Shown: positions 1 through 6,781, counted from the first letter of the stretch. The stretch is 7,769 nucleotides of DNA from Patescibacteria group bacterium (GCA_012798645.1 JAAZMU010000011.1:1-7769); one strand, 5' to 3'. The notes: generated by a model from the letters alone, not told the origin. Numbers and translations are program-made.

Positions 1-40
1 GACTGTATTTGAATCCAAAACATAAAGTAGGAGGAGGAAT

Positions 41-283
41 ATGGCAGTTTCATATAGACCTATATGGGTAGAGTTAGCAAAGCGAGAGCTGATGAAAACC
101 GAATTTCAAAAAATAGCGGGAATATCCGGCAATGTCCTTGCTAAAATGGGTAATAACGAGTACATATCCATGAAAAACCTTGAGCGGATATGTATGTCTA
201 TGGATTTAACGCCGAGTGAAGTGATTGAGTTTAGAGAAAATGAAGAAGATAACAACATCAATTTGGAGGAAAGCATTGGATAA
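41..283 (+). CDS. Small XRE/Cro-type helix-turn-helix regulator, possible restriction-modification controller
   Basis: This 80-aa protein is almost entirely one Cro/CI-type helix-turn-helix domain of the YozG-like kind. The opening MAVSYRPIW, the turn around AGISGNVLAKMG (about residues 26-37) and the following ISMKNLERICMSMDLTPSEV are typical of this family. The tail is acidic (RENEEDNN). It should bind DNA as a dimer and repress or tune transcription. The ATG is chosen because AGGAGGAGGA at 29-38 lies just upstream. The gene runs 8 bases into the methyltransferase/nuclease gene, so the two are translationally coupled. Controller (C) proteins of restriction-modification systems are small proteins of this fold placed ahead of the enzyme gene, so a controller role is plausible. 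Only 40 bases precede it here, and no operator can be recognised. Fold is confident; the controller role is inference. Confidence 0.85.
   Translation: MAVSYRPIWVELAKRELMKTEFQKIAGISGNVLAKMGNNEYISMKNLERICMSMDLTPSEVIEFRENEEDNNINLEESIG
265..270 (+). promoter_or_regulatory. Ribosome binding site that sets the TTG start of the type IIG gene
   Basis: GGAGGA lies inside the 3' end of the regulator gene, 5 bases before a TTG at 276. An in-frame ATG at 225 has no good Shine-Dalgarno sequence and would give a 59-base overlap, so the TTG start is preferred. The resulting 8-base overlap (TTGGATAA, which contains the regulator's stop) is a classic coupling arrangement. Confidence 0.75.
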
Positions 284-3200
284 ACGAATTGATTTAAACA
301 AATTAAAAGAAAATTTCTTAAAGCATAAAGGAACATTTGATGTTGAAGATAATGTAAAGGTGAAGTTTGCAAGTGAAATAATGACGCCTTTATTAAATAT
401 AATATCACCGATGGATTCCAGTAAATTTTTAAGTGAGCATTCATATCTGCACGGAGGTAGAGCTGATGCAACATTTAAAAATATTGTTTTAGAATACAAA
501 AAAGGAAACTATTTTGAACATCAAAAAGGAATTGAAGAGGCTCTTTATGGAAGAGATGATAAAGACCGTGGATTAGAGAGCTATTTAATCAGTCATTCTG
601 GGATAGCGGAAGATGAAAGCAAGGATATTCAAACAATAAAACTCACGAGTAACATAGGCATTGGATTTGATGGTAGTCAATTTATATTTTCAAGATTTGT
701 TAAGAATGCCAGTGTTTTAAACAAATTAAATGTGGCAAAGACGGAATACAAAGGAAAAAGAATAGAACTCCCAGTTGATTTTACTTACGAAATTTTAGAT
801 TTTCATTCAGGTTTGGAAAGATTGATTCTTATCTTAAGACAAAGAACAAAGATGGCTTTAACAAAAGAAAATCTGTTGTTATCAATCTCACCTGAAAAGT
901 CAGAATTTGTTAGAAAATCAATTATGCAAATTTATGAAATTGTGGAGGATATGAATTCGTTAGAATCCCAATTGAGTAGGTCAAAAACGATGTACAACGA
1001 ATGGGATTTAGTGTTTGGGAAATTATATGGAAATGAGAGTGAAGAAACAGATTTTACATCAGTGTCGCCGAGCATAAGAAAGTTATATGGCATTAGCGAG
1101 GATAAAGATGTTAATGCAAAATACTATTTATTTTCACTTCAAACTTTTTTTAACATTTTTCTAAAACTGTTGGTAAATGCTTTCTTATCACAACTGATAA
1201 ATCCATTATTTACATCAGATTATAAACTTAATAGCGTTGATATTATTAAATTGTTTAGCGGAGAAGAACCAGAACAAAACAGAATTGTTAGAAATTTCTT
1301 TGAAGTTCACTATCTTGAATGGTTTGTATTTGCTATGTTACCTGATTCAAAACAAGAAAAAGCGTTCACTGATATTGTTAATGATGTATTAAAGCTGTTA
1401 GATGAGTTTGACTTAACCACCTTCGTTTTGAAACCTGAAAATATTCAGGATGTCTTTCAAGAAGTCTATATGAGCCTTATACCTGATAATATGCGTCATT
1501 TGATGGGAGAATATTTCTCACCAGATTGGATTGTTGAATATGTTTTAGAAATGGTCGGCTATGATGGAGATATAAATAAAACTCTAATTGATCCTACGGG
1601 CGGTTCAGGTCCATTTGTGTTGCAAGCCTTAAAGCAAATTGTAAAAAATCAAGGTGGAAAATTAACCAGGGATAAGATAGATCAAATAACCAACAGGGTA
1701 GTTTTATTTGATATAAATCCTATTTCAGTTGTAGCTGCCAAAGCCAATTATATCCTTGTCGTTATGTCAACCTATAAAGGAGAGTATGATATTGACTTTG
1801 GAATTGGAAAATCTATAGATATACCAGTTTATATAGCAGATTCTGTATTAGCACCTGTTGTTTATGGTGAGGAGAATGATAACACGATACAAGTAGAAAC
1901 AAGTGTTTCCGGTTTTGAAATACCTAAATTCTCTAACATTCATGAATCAAACACATTTTTGAGGATTTTATCCGATAGGATTCACGAACAATCCAGATTT
2001 GAACCAATATGGAGTGAAATAAAAGAAAACACATCTATTGATGAGTCCCAGAAAGATATTGTTGAAAAGCTTTATTTGAAAATATATCAACTTCATATGA
2101 GCGGCTTAGATTCTTTCTGGCCGATTATATTAAAAAACTCATTTGCCCCATTAATTATCAGAAATAAATTTGATTTTGTTGTAGGGAATCCACCTTGGAT
2201 AGCTTGGAAAAGCATGAGCAAACAGTATCGTGAAGGAACGCTAAAGGTATGGCAGTCCTATGGTATTTTTGAGAAAAATGCATACGATAAAAAAACAACA
2301 CATGATGATTTTGGAATGGCTGTTACCTATGTGTCCATTGATTATTATTTGAAAGAAAATGGTGTTATGGGATTCTTGCTACCCGCTACATTTTTAAAAA
2401 GCACTAAGGGCGGTGAGGGCTTTAGAAAATTTGAAATCATTAGAAATAATCAAGATGTTCCGTTTTCTGTAGACGAGGTAAATGACTTTACAAATGTTAA
2501 GCTATTTACAATTCCTACAGTTGCAGTAAAATTTATAAAAAACAAGCCAATGCAGTACCCTTTCCACAATTATAAGGTTTGGACACAAGTGGGGGGAAAG
2601 AAAACAATTGACAACCATATGCCGTGGAAAGATGTTAGAGAATCGCTTTCTGTCGATATTATTTCAGCACAACCTATTGATAAGAGTGATAAACAATCAG
2701 CGTGGTTAACATTAGAACGAGATGAGCTTGAAATAGCAGACATAATTACTGATCCTCAAAAGGAAAGAGTTTACAGAGGAAGAAAAGGTGTAGAGCCGGC
2801 TGGAGCAAAAGGAATTTATCTGTTGACTAATGTTAAATCAAAAAATAAAGGCTTGTTAGAAGTAGAAAACAACATATCAAGACAAAGAAGAAAAGATGTT
2901 ATAGAGCGATATAATCAGGTAGTTAAAAATACTGGAACTAAAAAAGAAATCATTGAGGAAACCTATGTATATCCAATGTTGGGTGGAAGAAATATAGAAA
3001 GATGGAGAATAAAATCGCATGAGTTTATTGTAGTTCCACATGATGAAGAAAATTTATATGGGATATCAGAAGAAGATTTAGGAACTAAAGCTTATAGAAC
3101 ATACAATATGTTGGCACAATATAGGGAGGTTTTATTAAAAACGAGAATTCAAAATGGTAAATTCTTTAATGAACAAACTCAGCCATTTTATAGGCTTGAC

Positions 3201-3662
3201 AATGTTGGAAAATACACATTTTCAAAGTACAAAGTTCTTTGGAAAGAACAGACAGGAAGTATGGCAGCAGTTTCGGTTAGCAGTTATTACGAGAGCATAG
3301 ATTCTAAGGAAAAAATATTTTCTGAAGATAAACCAATTTTGATGGATTCCAAAGTCTTAATGTTAGATTTAGAAACCAGTGAAGAATCGTTTTATGTATC
3401 TGGAATTTTGAATTCTAAACTTGTTATTCATATCATTGATGGGTATGCAATATCAACAAACAGAGGAGTAGATGTTTTAAAAAATATAGCCATTCCTAAA
3501 TATGATAGTCGAAATATCCATCATAAAAATGTTTCAGAAATATCAGAAAAAATTCATGCCATAGCACGAGAAAAGGCTAATAATTCGACCAGTGAAATAA
3601 AAAATCTTGAACAAAAATTAAATAAGGAAGTGAAAGCCATATTTAAAATTCCTCAGAAATAA
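276..3662 (+). CDS. Type IIG-like restriction-modification enzyme (nuclease plus N6-adenine methyltransferase fusion)
   Basis: A protein of 1128 aa when started at the TTG at 276. It probably methylates adenine in a specific DNA site using S-adenosylmethionine and cuts unmodified DNA. Residues about 30-80 carry a PD-(D/E)XK-like pattern: E34, then D64 in GGRADATF, then E73-Y-K75. The methyltransferase core follows: GEYFSPDW (411-418), the SAM-binding motif DPTGGSGPF (439-447), FDINP with D479, and catalytic NPPW (638-641). The region from about 780 onward contains YPMLGGRNIERW (899-910), like the TaqI/Eco57I C-terminal target-recognition domain. The extreme C-terminus (ISEKIHAIAREK to EVKAIFKI) looks helical. 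Size and domain order fit single-chain type IIG enzymes. No separate specificity, BREX or DISARM gene is visible. Motif I is slightly unusual (GSGP rather than GSGT). The target site cannot be predicted. If the nuclease residues are inactive it would be a methyltransferase only. Confidence 0.8.
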   Translation: MDKRIDLNKLKENFLKHKGTFDVEDNVKVKFASEIMTPLLNIISPMDSSKFLSEHSYLHGGRADATFKNIVLEYKKGNYFEHQKGIEEALYGRDDKDRGLESYLISHSGIAEDESKDIQTIKLTSNIGIGFDGSQFIFSRFVKNASVLNKLNVAKTEYKGKRIELPVDFTYEILDFHSGLERLILILRQRTKMALTKENLLLSISPEKSEFVRKSIMQIYEIVEDMNSLESQLSRSKTMYNEWDLVFGKLYGNESEETDFTSVSPSIRKLYGISEDKDVNAKYYLFSLQTFFNIFLKLLVNAFLSQLINPLFTSDYKLNSVDIIKLFSGEEPEQNRIVRNFFEVHYLEWFVFAMLPDSKQEKAFTDIVNDVLKLLDEFDLTTFVLKPENIQDVFQEVYMSLIPDNMRHLMGEYFSPDWIVEYVLEMVGYDGDINKTLIDPTGGSGPFVLQALKQIVKNQGGKLTRDKIDQITNRVVLFDINPISVVAAKANYILVVMSTYKGEYDIDFGIGKSIDIPVYIADSVLAPVVYGEENDNTIQVETSVSGFEIPKFSNIHESNTFLRILSDRIHEQSRFEPIWSEIKENTSIDESQKDIVEKLYLKIYQLHMSGLDSFWPIILKNSFAPLIIRNKFDFVVGNPPWIAWKSMSKQYREGTLKVWQSYGIFEKNAYDKKTTHDDFGMAVTYVSIDYYLKENGVMGFLLPATFLKSTKGGEGFRKFEIIRNNQDVPFSVDEVNDFTNVKLFTIPTVAVKFIKNKPMQYPFHNYKVWTQVGGKKTIDNHMPWKDVRESLSVDIISAQPIDKSDKQSAWLTLERDELEIADIITDPQKERVYRGRKGVEPAGAKGIYLLTNVKSKNKGLLEVENNISRQRRKDVIERYNQVVKNTGTKKEIIEETYVYPMLGGRNIERWRIKSHEFIVVPHDEENLYGISEEDLGTKAYRTYNMLAQYREVLLKTRIQNGKFFNEQTQPFYRLDNVGKYTFSKYKVLWKEQTGSMAAVSVSSYYESIDSKEKIFSEDKPILMDSKVLMLDLETSEESFYVSGILNSKLVIHIIDGYAISTNRGVDVLKNIAIPKYDSRNIHHKNVSEISEKIHAIAREKANNSTSEIKNLEQKLNKEVKAIFKIPQK

Positions 3663-3688
3663 TAATCAGAATAAAAAAACTTTAAAAG

Positions 3689-3719
3689 CAGAAGATAATA
3701 AAAAATCTTCTGTTTTTTT
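3689..3719 (+). terminator. Intrinsic terminator closing the restriction-modification operon
   Basis: CAGAAGAT (3689-3696) pairs perfectly with ATCTTCTG (3705-3712) across an 8-base A-rich loop, and seven Ts follow at 3713-3719. It lies 26 bases after the type IIG stop codon and separates that operon from the mobilization genes. Confidence 0.85.
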
Positions 3720-3733
3720 ATGCAAAAAATAAG

Positions 3734-3742
3734 AAAAGGGGG
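3734..3742 (+). promoter_or_regulatory. Ribosome binding site for a TTG-start DUF3847 gene
   Basis: AAAAGGGGG ends 9 bases before the TTG at 3752. No in-frame ATG lies nearby. The ATG at 3720 is in another frame and opens only a 9-codon reading frame. This supports TTG as the true start. Confidence 0.6.
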
Positions 3743-3751
3743 ATACTGAAA

Positions 3752-4042
3752 TTGAAAAAATTAGAAAAGACAAGACAAAACATAAGAGCATTAGAAGATG
3801 AACTTGATAAAACGGAAAAACAGTTAAAACAGCTTGAAAATCAAGAGAAGAAAATTCTCCGGCAAGACAAATTGAGAGAGCAGAAAAAAAGAAATCACAG
3901 ACTGATTACAAGAGGAGCAATGCTTGAAAGTTTTATTGAGAATGCGGAGGAATTGACAAATGAGGATATTAAAATCTTGCTTAAAGTTGCTTTTAATACT
4001 TCGGACTTCAAAGAAACCTTGAGCATAATTCGAGAAAGTTGA
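3752..4042 (+). CDS. DUF3847 family protein of mobilization modules
   Basis: A 96-aa basic protein in two parts. Residues 1-45 form a charged predicted coiled coil rich in K, E, Q and L. Residues 46-62, KRNHRLITRGAMLESFI, are the hallmark of DUF3847, followed by a short helical tail. The usual family length is about 90-100 aa, so it appears complete. DUF3847 genes commonly sit just upstream of MobA/MobL relaxase genes on Firmicutes mobile elements, as here. No biochemical function is established. An accessory role at the oriT or relaxosome is a guess from position and the coiled coil. It starts at TTG, directly after the terminator of the upstream operon, so its promoter is either read-through or buried in 3663-3735, where none is recognisable. 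Confidence 0.8.
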   Translation: MKKLEKTRQNIRALEDELDKTEKQLKQLENQEKKILRQDKLREQKKRNHRLITRGAMLESFIENAEELTNEDIKILLKVAFNTSDFKETLSIIRES

Positions 4043-4060
4043 GCGAGCAGAAATAACATA

Positions 4061-4109
4061 ATTGTCCCTTAGATTTTCTAAGGGCGCAATTATACACCCT
4101 AAAGGGTGT
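4061..4109 (+). other. oriT: Probable origin of transfer (MOBQ-type oriT)
   Basis: A perfect inverted repeat, CCCTTAGA (4066-4073) and TCTAAGGG (4077-4084), has a 3-base loop and can extend through ATTG/CAAT to 4061 and 4090. Its right arm runs into TAAGGGCGC (4079-4087), which differs by one base from the TAAGTGCGC core of MOBQ nick regions (RSF1010, pIP501 and pSK41 type). A hairpin placed immediately 5' of the nick core is the known arrangement for that class. A second perfect inverted repeat, ACACCCT/AGGGTGT, occupies 4094-4109. No T-run follows either hairpin, which argues against terminators. The region lies upstream of a MOBQ relaxase gene in the same orientation. The exact nick position is not assigned. 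Confidence 0.65.
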
Positions 4110-4188
4110 CCTTGCGACCTGCGGTGCTTTTGCCCTACCGGGAGTAAAGAAAAAAGCTGAAGCATTTTTACTTTGATGTTATCCGAGG

Positions 4189-4218
4189 AGCTGAACGAAA
4201 AATAATCGTTCGCTTTTT
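4189..4218 (+). terminator. Terminator-like hairpin in the oriT-mobA region
   Basis: AGC-T-GAACGA (4189-4198) pairs with TCGTTC-GCT (4206-4214) with one bulged T and a 7-base A-rich loop, and runs into TTTTT at 4214-4218. This could terminate transcripts that read through the oriT from the DUF3847 gene. The same GAACGA/TCGTTC arms recur at 6668-6680, so a protein-binding role is also possible. Confidence 0.45.
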
Positions 4219-4219
4219 C

Positions 4220-4266
4220 AATGTCAAGGGTAAAATGCACTTCGCTACCGCTCAGCCCTTGACATT
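4220..4266. repeat. Perfect 11-bp inverted repeat with 25-base loop
   Basis: AATGTCAAGGG (4220-4230) and CCCTTGACATT (4256-4266) are exact reverse complements. Each arm contains TTGACA, one per strand, so the repeat could be a divergent promoter pair, a regulator-binding site or an extra relaxosome element. No T-run follows it. Confidence 0.6.
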
Positions 4267-4286
4267 AAAAATTTGAAATGTAATCA
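4259..4286 (+). promoter_or_regulatory. Weak candidate promoter for the relaxase gene
   Basis: A consensus -35 TTGACA at 4259-4264 is followed by TGTAAT at 4279-4284 (14-base gap, shorter than ideal) or TAATCA at 4281-4286 (16-base gap, poorer match). It points toward the relaxase gene. Transcription from here would pass straight through the nested hairpin at 4293-4340. Spacing and -10 matches are compromised, so this is tentative. Confidence 0.25.
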
Positions 4287-4362
4287 GACGGCAAGCCGAC
4301 ACACTGAAACAACAAGAGTTGAAAATTCAGTAGTCGGCTTTTTCTATTTTAACATTTCAAAT
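4271..4362 (+). repeat. Nested palindrome upstream of the relaxase, possible attenuator
   Basis: Outer arms ATTTGAAATGT (4271-4281) and ACATTTCAAAT (4352-4362) match exactly over 11 bases. Inside, AAGCCGAC (4293-4300) pairs with GTCGGCTT (4333-4340), ACTGAA (4303-4308) with TTCAGT (4326-4331), and CAAC (4310-4313) with GTTG (4318-4321), all collinear in one long stem. The second stem runs straight into a T-rich stretch (4339-4350), so on the plus strand it looks like an intrinsic terminator about 100 bases before the relaxase start. It could attenuate relaxase expression, end a short leader RNA, or act as a folded single strand during transfer or replication. Confidence 0.6.
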
Positions 4363-4446
4363 CGCTCACTTACGGAGTGAAGATACAAAAATCTTTAAAG
4401 CCTCCTCCTAAAACAACAAGAGAAAAAACAGAAAGGAAGTGATGAG

Positions 4447-6087
4447 ATGGCAGACAGTTTTCATTTCTCTGTGTCTATTATTTCCAGAGGAAAAGGAAAA
4501 AGTGCTGTTGCAAGTTCGGCATATATTGCCGGAGAGAAAATAAAAAATGAGTGGGACGGAGTTACCCATGATTATACGAAAAAGCAAGGTGTCATTCATA
4601 AAGAAATATTCCTACCCGACCATGCACCGAAAGAATTTACAGACAGAACTACCCTATGGAACTCTGTCGAACTCTTTGAGAAAAATTCCAATGCACAGCT
4701 TGCAAGAAATTTTATTATTGCCCTACCTAAAGAGTTAAGCCTTGAAGAAAATAAAAAGCTGATAAGCGAATTTATTGAAACCAACTTTACCGATGAGGGC
4801 ATGATAGCGGACTTGGCAATTCATGATGAAAGTCAAGACGGAAATAATAATATCCATGCCCACATTATGACGATTGTCAGACCACTCAACGAAGATGGAA
4901 CATGGGGACAGAAAAGCAAAAAGGAATATATGCTTGATGAAAATGGAGAGAGAATTTTAGGGAAAAATGGCAAACCCAAAACGAGAAAAGTCGAACTCAC
5001 AAATTGGAATGATAGAGGTAATGTCGAAAAGTGGAGAGAATCTTTTTCTAATCTCTGTAACCGATATCTGCGAGAAAATGAAATTGATAAAAAAGTGGAT
5101 CATCGTTCATTCAAAAGACAGGCTGTCAAACAAATACCGACTATACATTTAGGAGCAGCTGCAAGTGCATTGGAACGAAAAGGGATTAGAACGAAAAAGG
5201 GAGATATCAATCGAGAGATTAAAAAGCAGAATCAACTTCTAAAAGCAATCGGAGAAGAAATCAGAAAAATTACAGGGTGGCTCAGTGATTTTAAGGACAG
5301 ATTAAAGACCGCCTACCAAGAGCATAAGGAAGAAACAAAACTATCGGTGGAGAACGAATCAGGACTTTTCAATCTCTATGAATACCTAAGTTTTTATCAG
5401 GAAATGCAAGATATGAAAAAGGCTACCCTCTCCCCTTATGCCAAACGAAATAAAACGCTTTATGACCTTAAGAAATACGCAAACGGAGTTTTGTATCTCA
5501 GGAGCAATAATCTCAGAACCGTTTCAGAATTACAAAGTCACATCTCAGACTTAAGAACGGAGAATAATCAAATTTTTAAATCCGTTAAAGAGAAAACTCA
5601 AAGGATAGAAAATCTAAATAAATGCTTCGGATATGCGGAAACGATTAAGGCAACTCAAAAAACTTTCACAGAATGGCAAAACAAAAAGCTGTTCAAGGAT
5701 AGTTTCTACAATGCCCATAAGAGCGAAATCGACCAATACAAGAGAGCAAGAGCCATGCTTGAAAAGTTATCCGGCAACAATAAAATACAGCCGAAGAAAT
5801 GGACACAGGAAATCAGCACACTTGAAAAAGAAATCGAAAAGCTGAACGGACAATCGGAGAGTATCAAAGAAAAATACAATCAGATAAACCATATCAAGTA
5901 TGCGGTTGGTATCGTCAATGAGGAATACGGCATAGACCTAAGTGTTGAGATTGACAAGGCGATTAAGCGAGGAGAAAAAGAAAGCATTATTAAACAACTG
6001 CAAGAGTTCAAGAAAGACAGCGACAGCTACAACAGAAAAAGGCAAGCGACCAAAGATTATTATAAAAACAGGGATACAGAACGATAG
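4447..6087 (+). CDS. mobA: MobA/MobL family relaxase (MOBQ)
   Basis: A 546-aa DNA strand transferase expected to nick oriT, stay linked to the 5' end and lead the strand into the recipient. The relaxase domain fills about residues 1-240. It opens with FHFSVSIISRGKGKSAVASS, followed by AYIAGEK with the probable catalytic Tyr26. The metal-binding histidines are H126 and HAH at 137-139, within NNNIHAHIM. A conserved family block follows, with DHRS at 218-221 and HLG at 234-236, corresponding to RSF1010 MobA DHR and HLG. Residues about 255-540 are charged and helical, with long predicted coiled coils and no recognisable primase or helicase. The ATG follows AAAGGAAG (4432-4439) with 7 bases between. 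The gene sits downstream of the probable oriT and is coupled to the next gene. No VirD4 coupling protein is in the window, so transfer would need a helper system here or elsewhere. Confidence 0.93.
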   Translation: MADSFHFSVSIISRGKGKSAVASSAYIAGEKIKNEWDGVTHDYTKKQGVIHKEIFLPDHAPKEFTDRTTLWNSVELFEKNSNAQLARNFIIALPKELSLEENKKLISEFIETNFTDEGMIADLAIHDESQDGNNNIHAHIMTIVRPLNEDGTWGQKSKKEYMLDENGERILGKNGKPKTRKVELTNWNDRGNVEKWRESFSNLCNRYLRENEIDKKVDHRSFKRQAVKQIPTIHLGAAASALERKGIRTKKGDINREIKKQNQLLKAIGEEIRKITGWLSDFKDRLKTAYQEHKEETKLSVENESGLFNLYEYLSFYQEMQDMKKATLSPYAKRNKTLYDLKKYANGVLYLRSNNLRTVSELQSHISDLRTENNQIFKSVKEKTQRIENLNKCFGYAETIKATQKTFTEWQNKKLFKDSFYNAHKSEIDQYKRARAMLEKLSGNNKIQPKKWTQEISTLEKEIEKLNGQSESIKEKYNQINHIKYAVGIVNEEYGIDLSVEIDKAIKRGEKESIIKQLQEFKKDSDSYNRKRQATKDYYKNRDTER

Positions 6088-6092
6088 GAGGA
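6086..6092 (+). promoter_or_regulatory. Ribosome binding site overlapping the relaxase stop codon
   Basis: AGGAGGA starts within the TAG stop of the relaxase gene (6085-6087) and stands 7 bases before the ATG at 6100. This supports co-transcription and coupled translation of the PcfB-like gene with the relaxase. Confidence 0.7.
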
Positions 6093-6099
6093 CTAAGAA

Positions 6100-6600
6100 A
6101 TGATTAACGAAGAAATCAGTAGGGAGATAGTACAAGGAGCAAAAGAGGGAATTACTATGGCAATTCAATTCTCCAAAGAGTATGGGCAGATCCAAGATTA
6201 TTTTTCCGAGAAGTTCAAAGATAGTAATTTCAGCCTTAGCAAACTCATGCCGGAGAAAAACGAGATACAACTCAAAGACCTATACAAAAAAGGGCAACTC
6301 AAGGAAATAGATGTATCCAAGAAAGACCTTGCAGAATTTAAGAAAGAGCTGAATCGGAACGGAGTTAAATTCTCCCTTATGGAAGATAAGGCGACAAAGG
6401 ACTATGTGGCATTTTTCCAAGCAGATAATGTCAAGATTGTCGAGGTGGCTTTAAGAAAAGCGGTTGAGAAGTCCAATGCCAAAGCAAAAGGCAAAGAGAG
6501 TATTAAAAAGCAAATTGATAAATTCAAAAATCTTGCGAAAGAAAATCCGTTAAAGGATATTGCAAAGGCAAAGGACAAGAATATTGACCTTGACAGATAA
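6100..6600 (+). CDS. PcfB-like (DUF3801) conjugation accessory protein
   Basis: A 166-aa soluble, lysine-rich protein. The part resembling the PcfB/DUF3801 family is about residues 68-125. It has KEIDVSKKDLAEFKKELNRN and GVKFSLMEDKATKDYVAFFQADN, then VALRKAVEKS, corresponding to the family's beta strands with a variable 'D-K-yhvFFka-d' core. The C-terminal tail (from about 130) is a basic helix, KESIKKQIDKFKNLAKE. The N-terminus (ISREIVQGAKEGITMAIQF) is helical and differs from the usual PcfB start, so this may be a distinct subfamily. PcfB of the enterococcal pCF10 system is a relaxosome accessory factor that contacts the relaxase and coupling protein. Here the gene is coupled to the relaxase, which fits that role. 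No coupling-protein gene follows. The family call is from recalled pattern, not a search. Confidence 0.68.
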   Translation: MINEEISREIVQGAKEGITMAIQFSKEYGQIQDYFSEKFKDSNFSLSKLMPEKNEIQLKDLYKKGQLKEIDVSKKDLAEFKKELNRNGVKFSLMEDKATKDYVAFFQADNVKIVEVALRKAVEKSNAKAKGKESIKKQIDKFKNLAKENPLKDIAKAKDKNIDLDR

Positions 6601-6781
6601 GGGAGTACCGAATCGTTACCCCCCCTTGCCTATTCATTGAAATACTTAAAGAGTATAAGGGCTGATAGAACGAATCGTTCACCGAGGTCTGAACGCTTTG
6701 TTCACCCCTTGTGAAATAAGGGAGTAGCGAAACACGACAGCCTTAACAGAGGACAGAATCCCAATTTGGGAATGTGCTGTG

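Noticed and set aside
225..275. ATG at 225 as the start of the large restriction-modification gene
   Set aside because: It would overlap the regulator by 59 bases and has no good ribosome binding site, whereas the TTG at 276 has GGAGGA at ideal distance.
276..3662. BREX PglX or DISARM DrmMI identity for the large methyltransferase
   Set aside because: No partner genes of either system are present, and the N-terminal nuclease-like signature with a TaqI-like C-terminus fits type IIG better.
4061..4109. The CCCTTAGA/TCTAAGGG hairpin as a terminator for the DUF3847 gene
   Set aside because: It is followed by GCGCAATTAT rather than a T-run, and the arm merges with a MOBQ-like nick core.
3824..4240. 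138-codon minus-strand reading frame across the DUF3847 3' end and the oriT region
   Set aside because: It is antisense to a recognisable gene, runs through palindromes and has no family resemblance or ribosome binding site.
4339..4410. AGGAGGAGG on the minus strand (4402-4410 region) followed by a 14-codon TTG frame
   Set aside because: Spacing to the TTG is about 11 bases, the peptide is tiny and resembles nothing known; more likely a chance match.
4401..4440. CCTCCTCC as an anti-Shine-Dalgarno sequence hiding the relaxase ribosome binding site AAAGGAAG
   Set aside because: Only about four consecutive base pairs can form, too few to support a switch.
6637..6659. TTGAAA and TATAAG as a promoter for the replication gene
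   Set aside because: The gap is only 11 bases, incompatible with normal sigma-A spacing.
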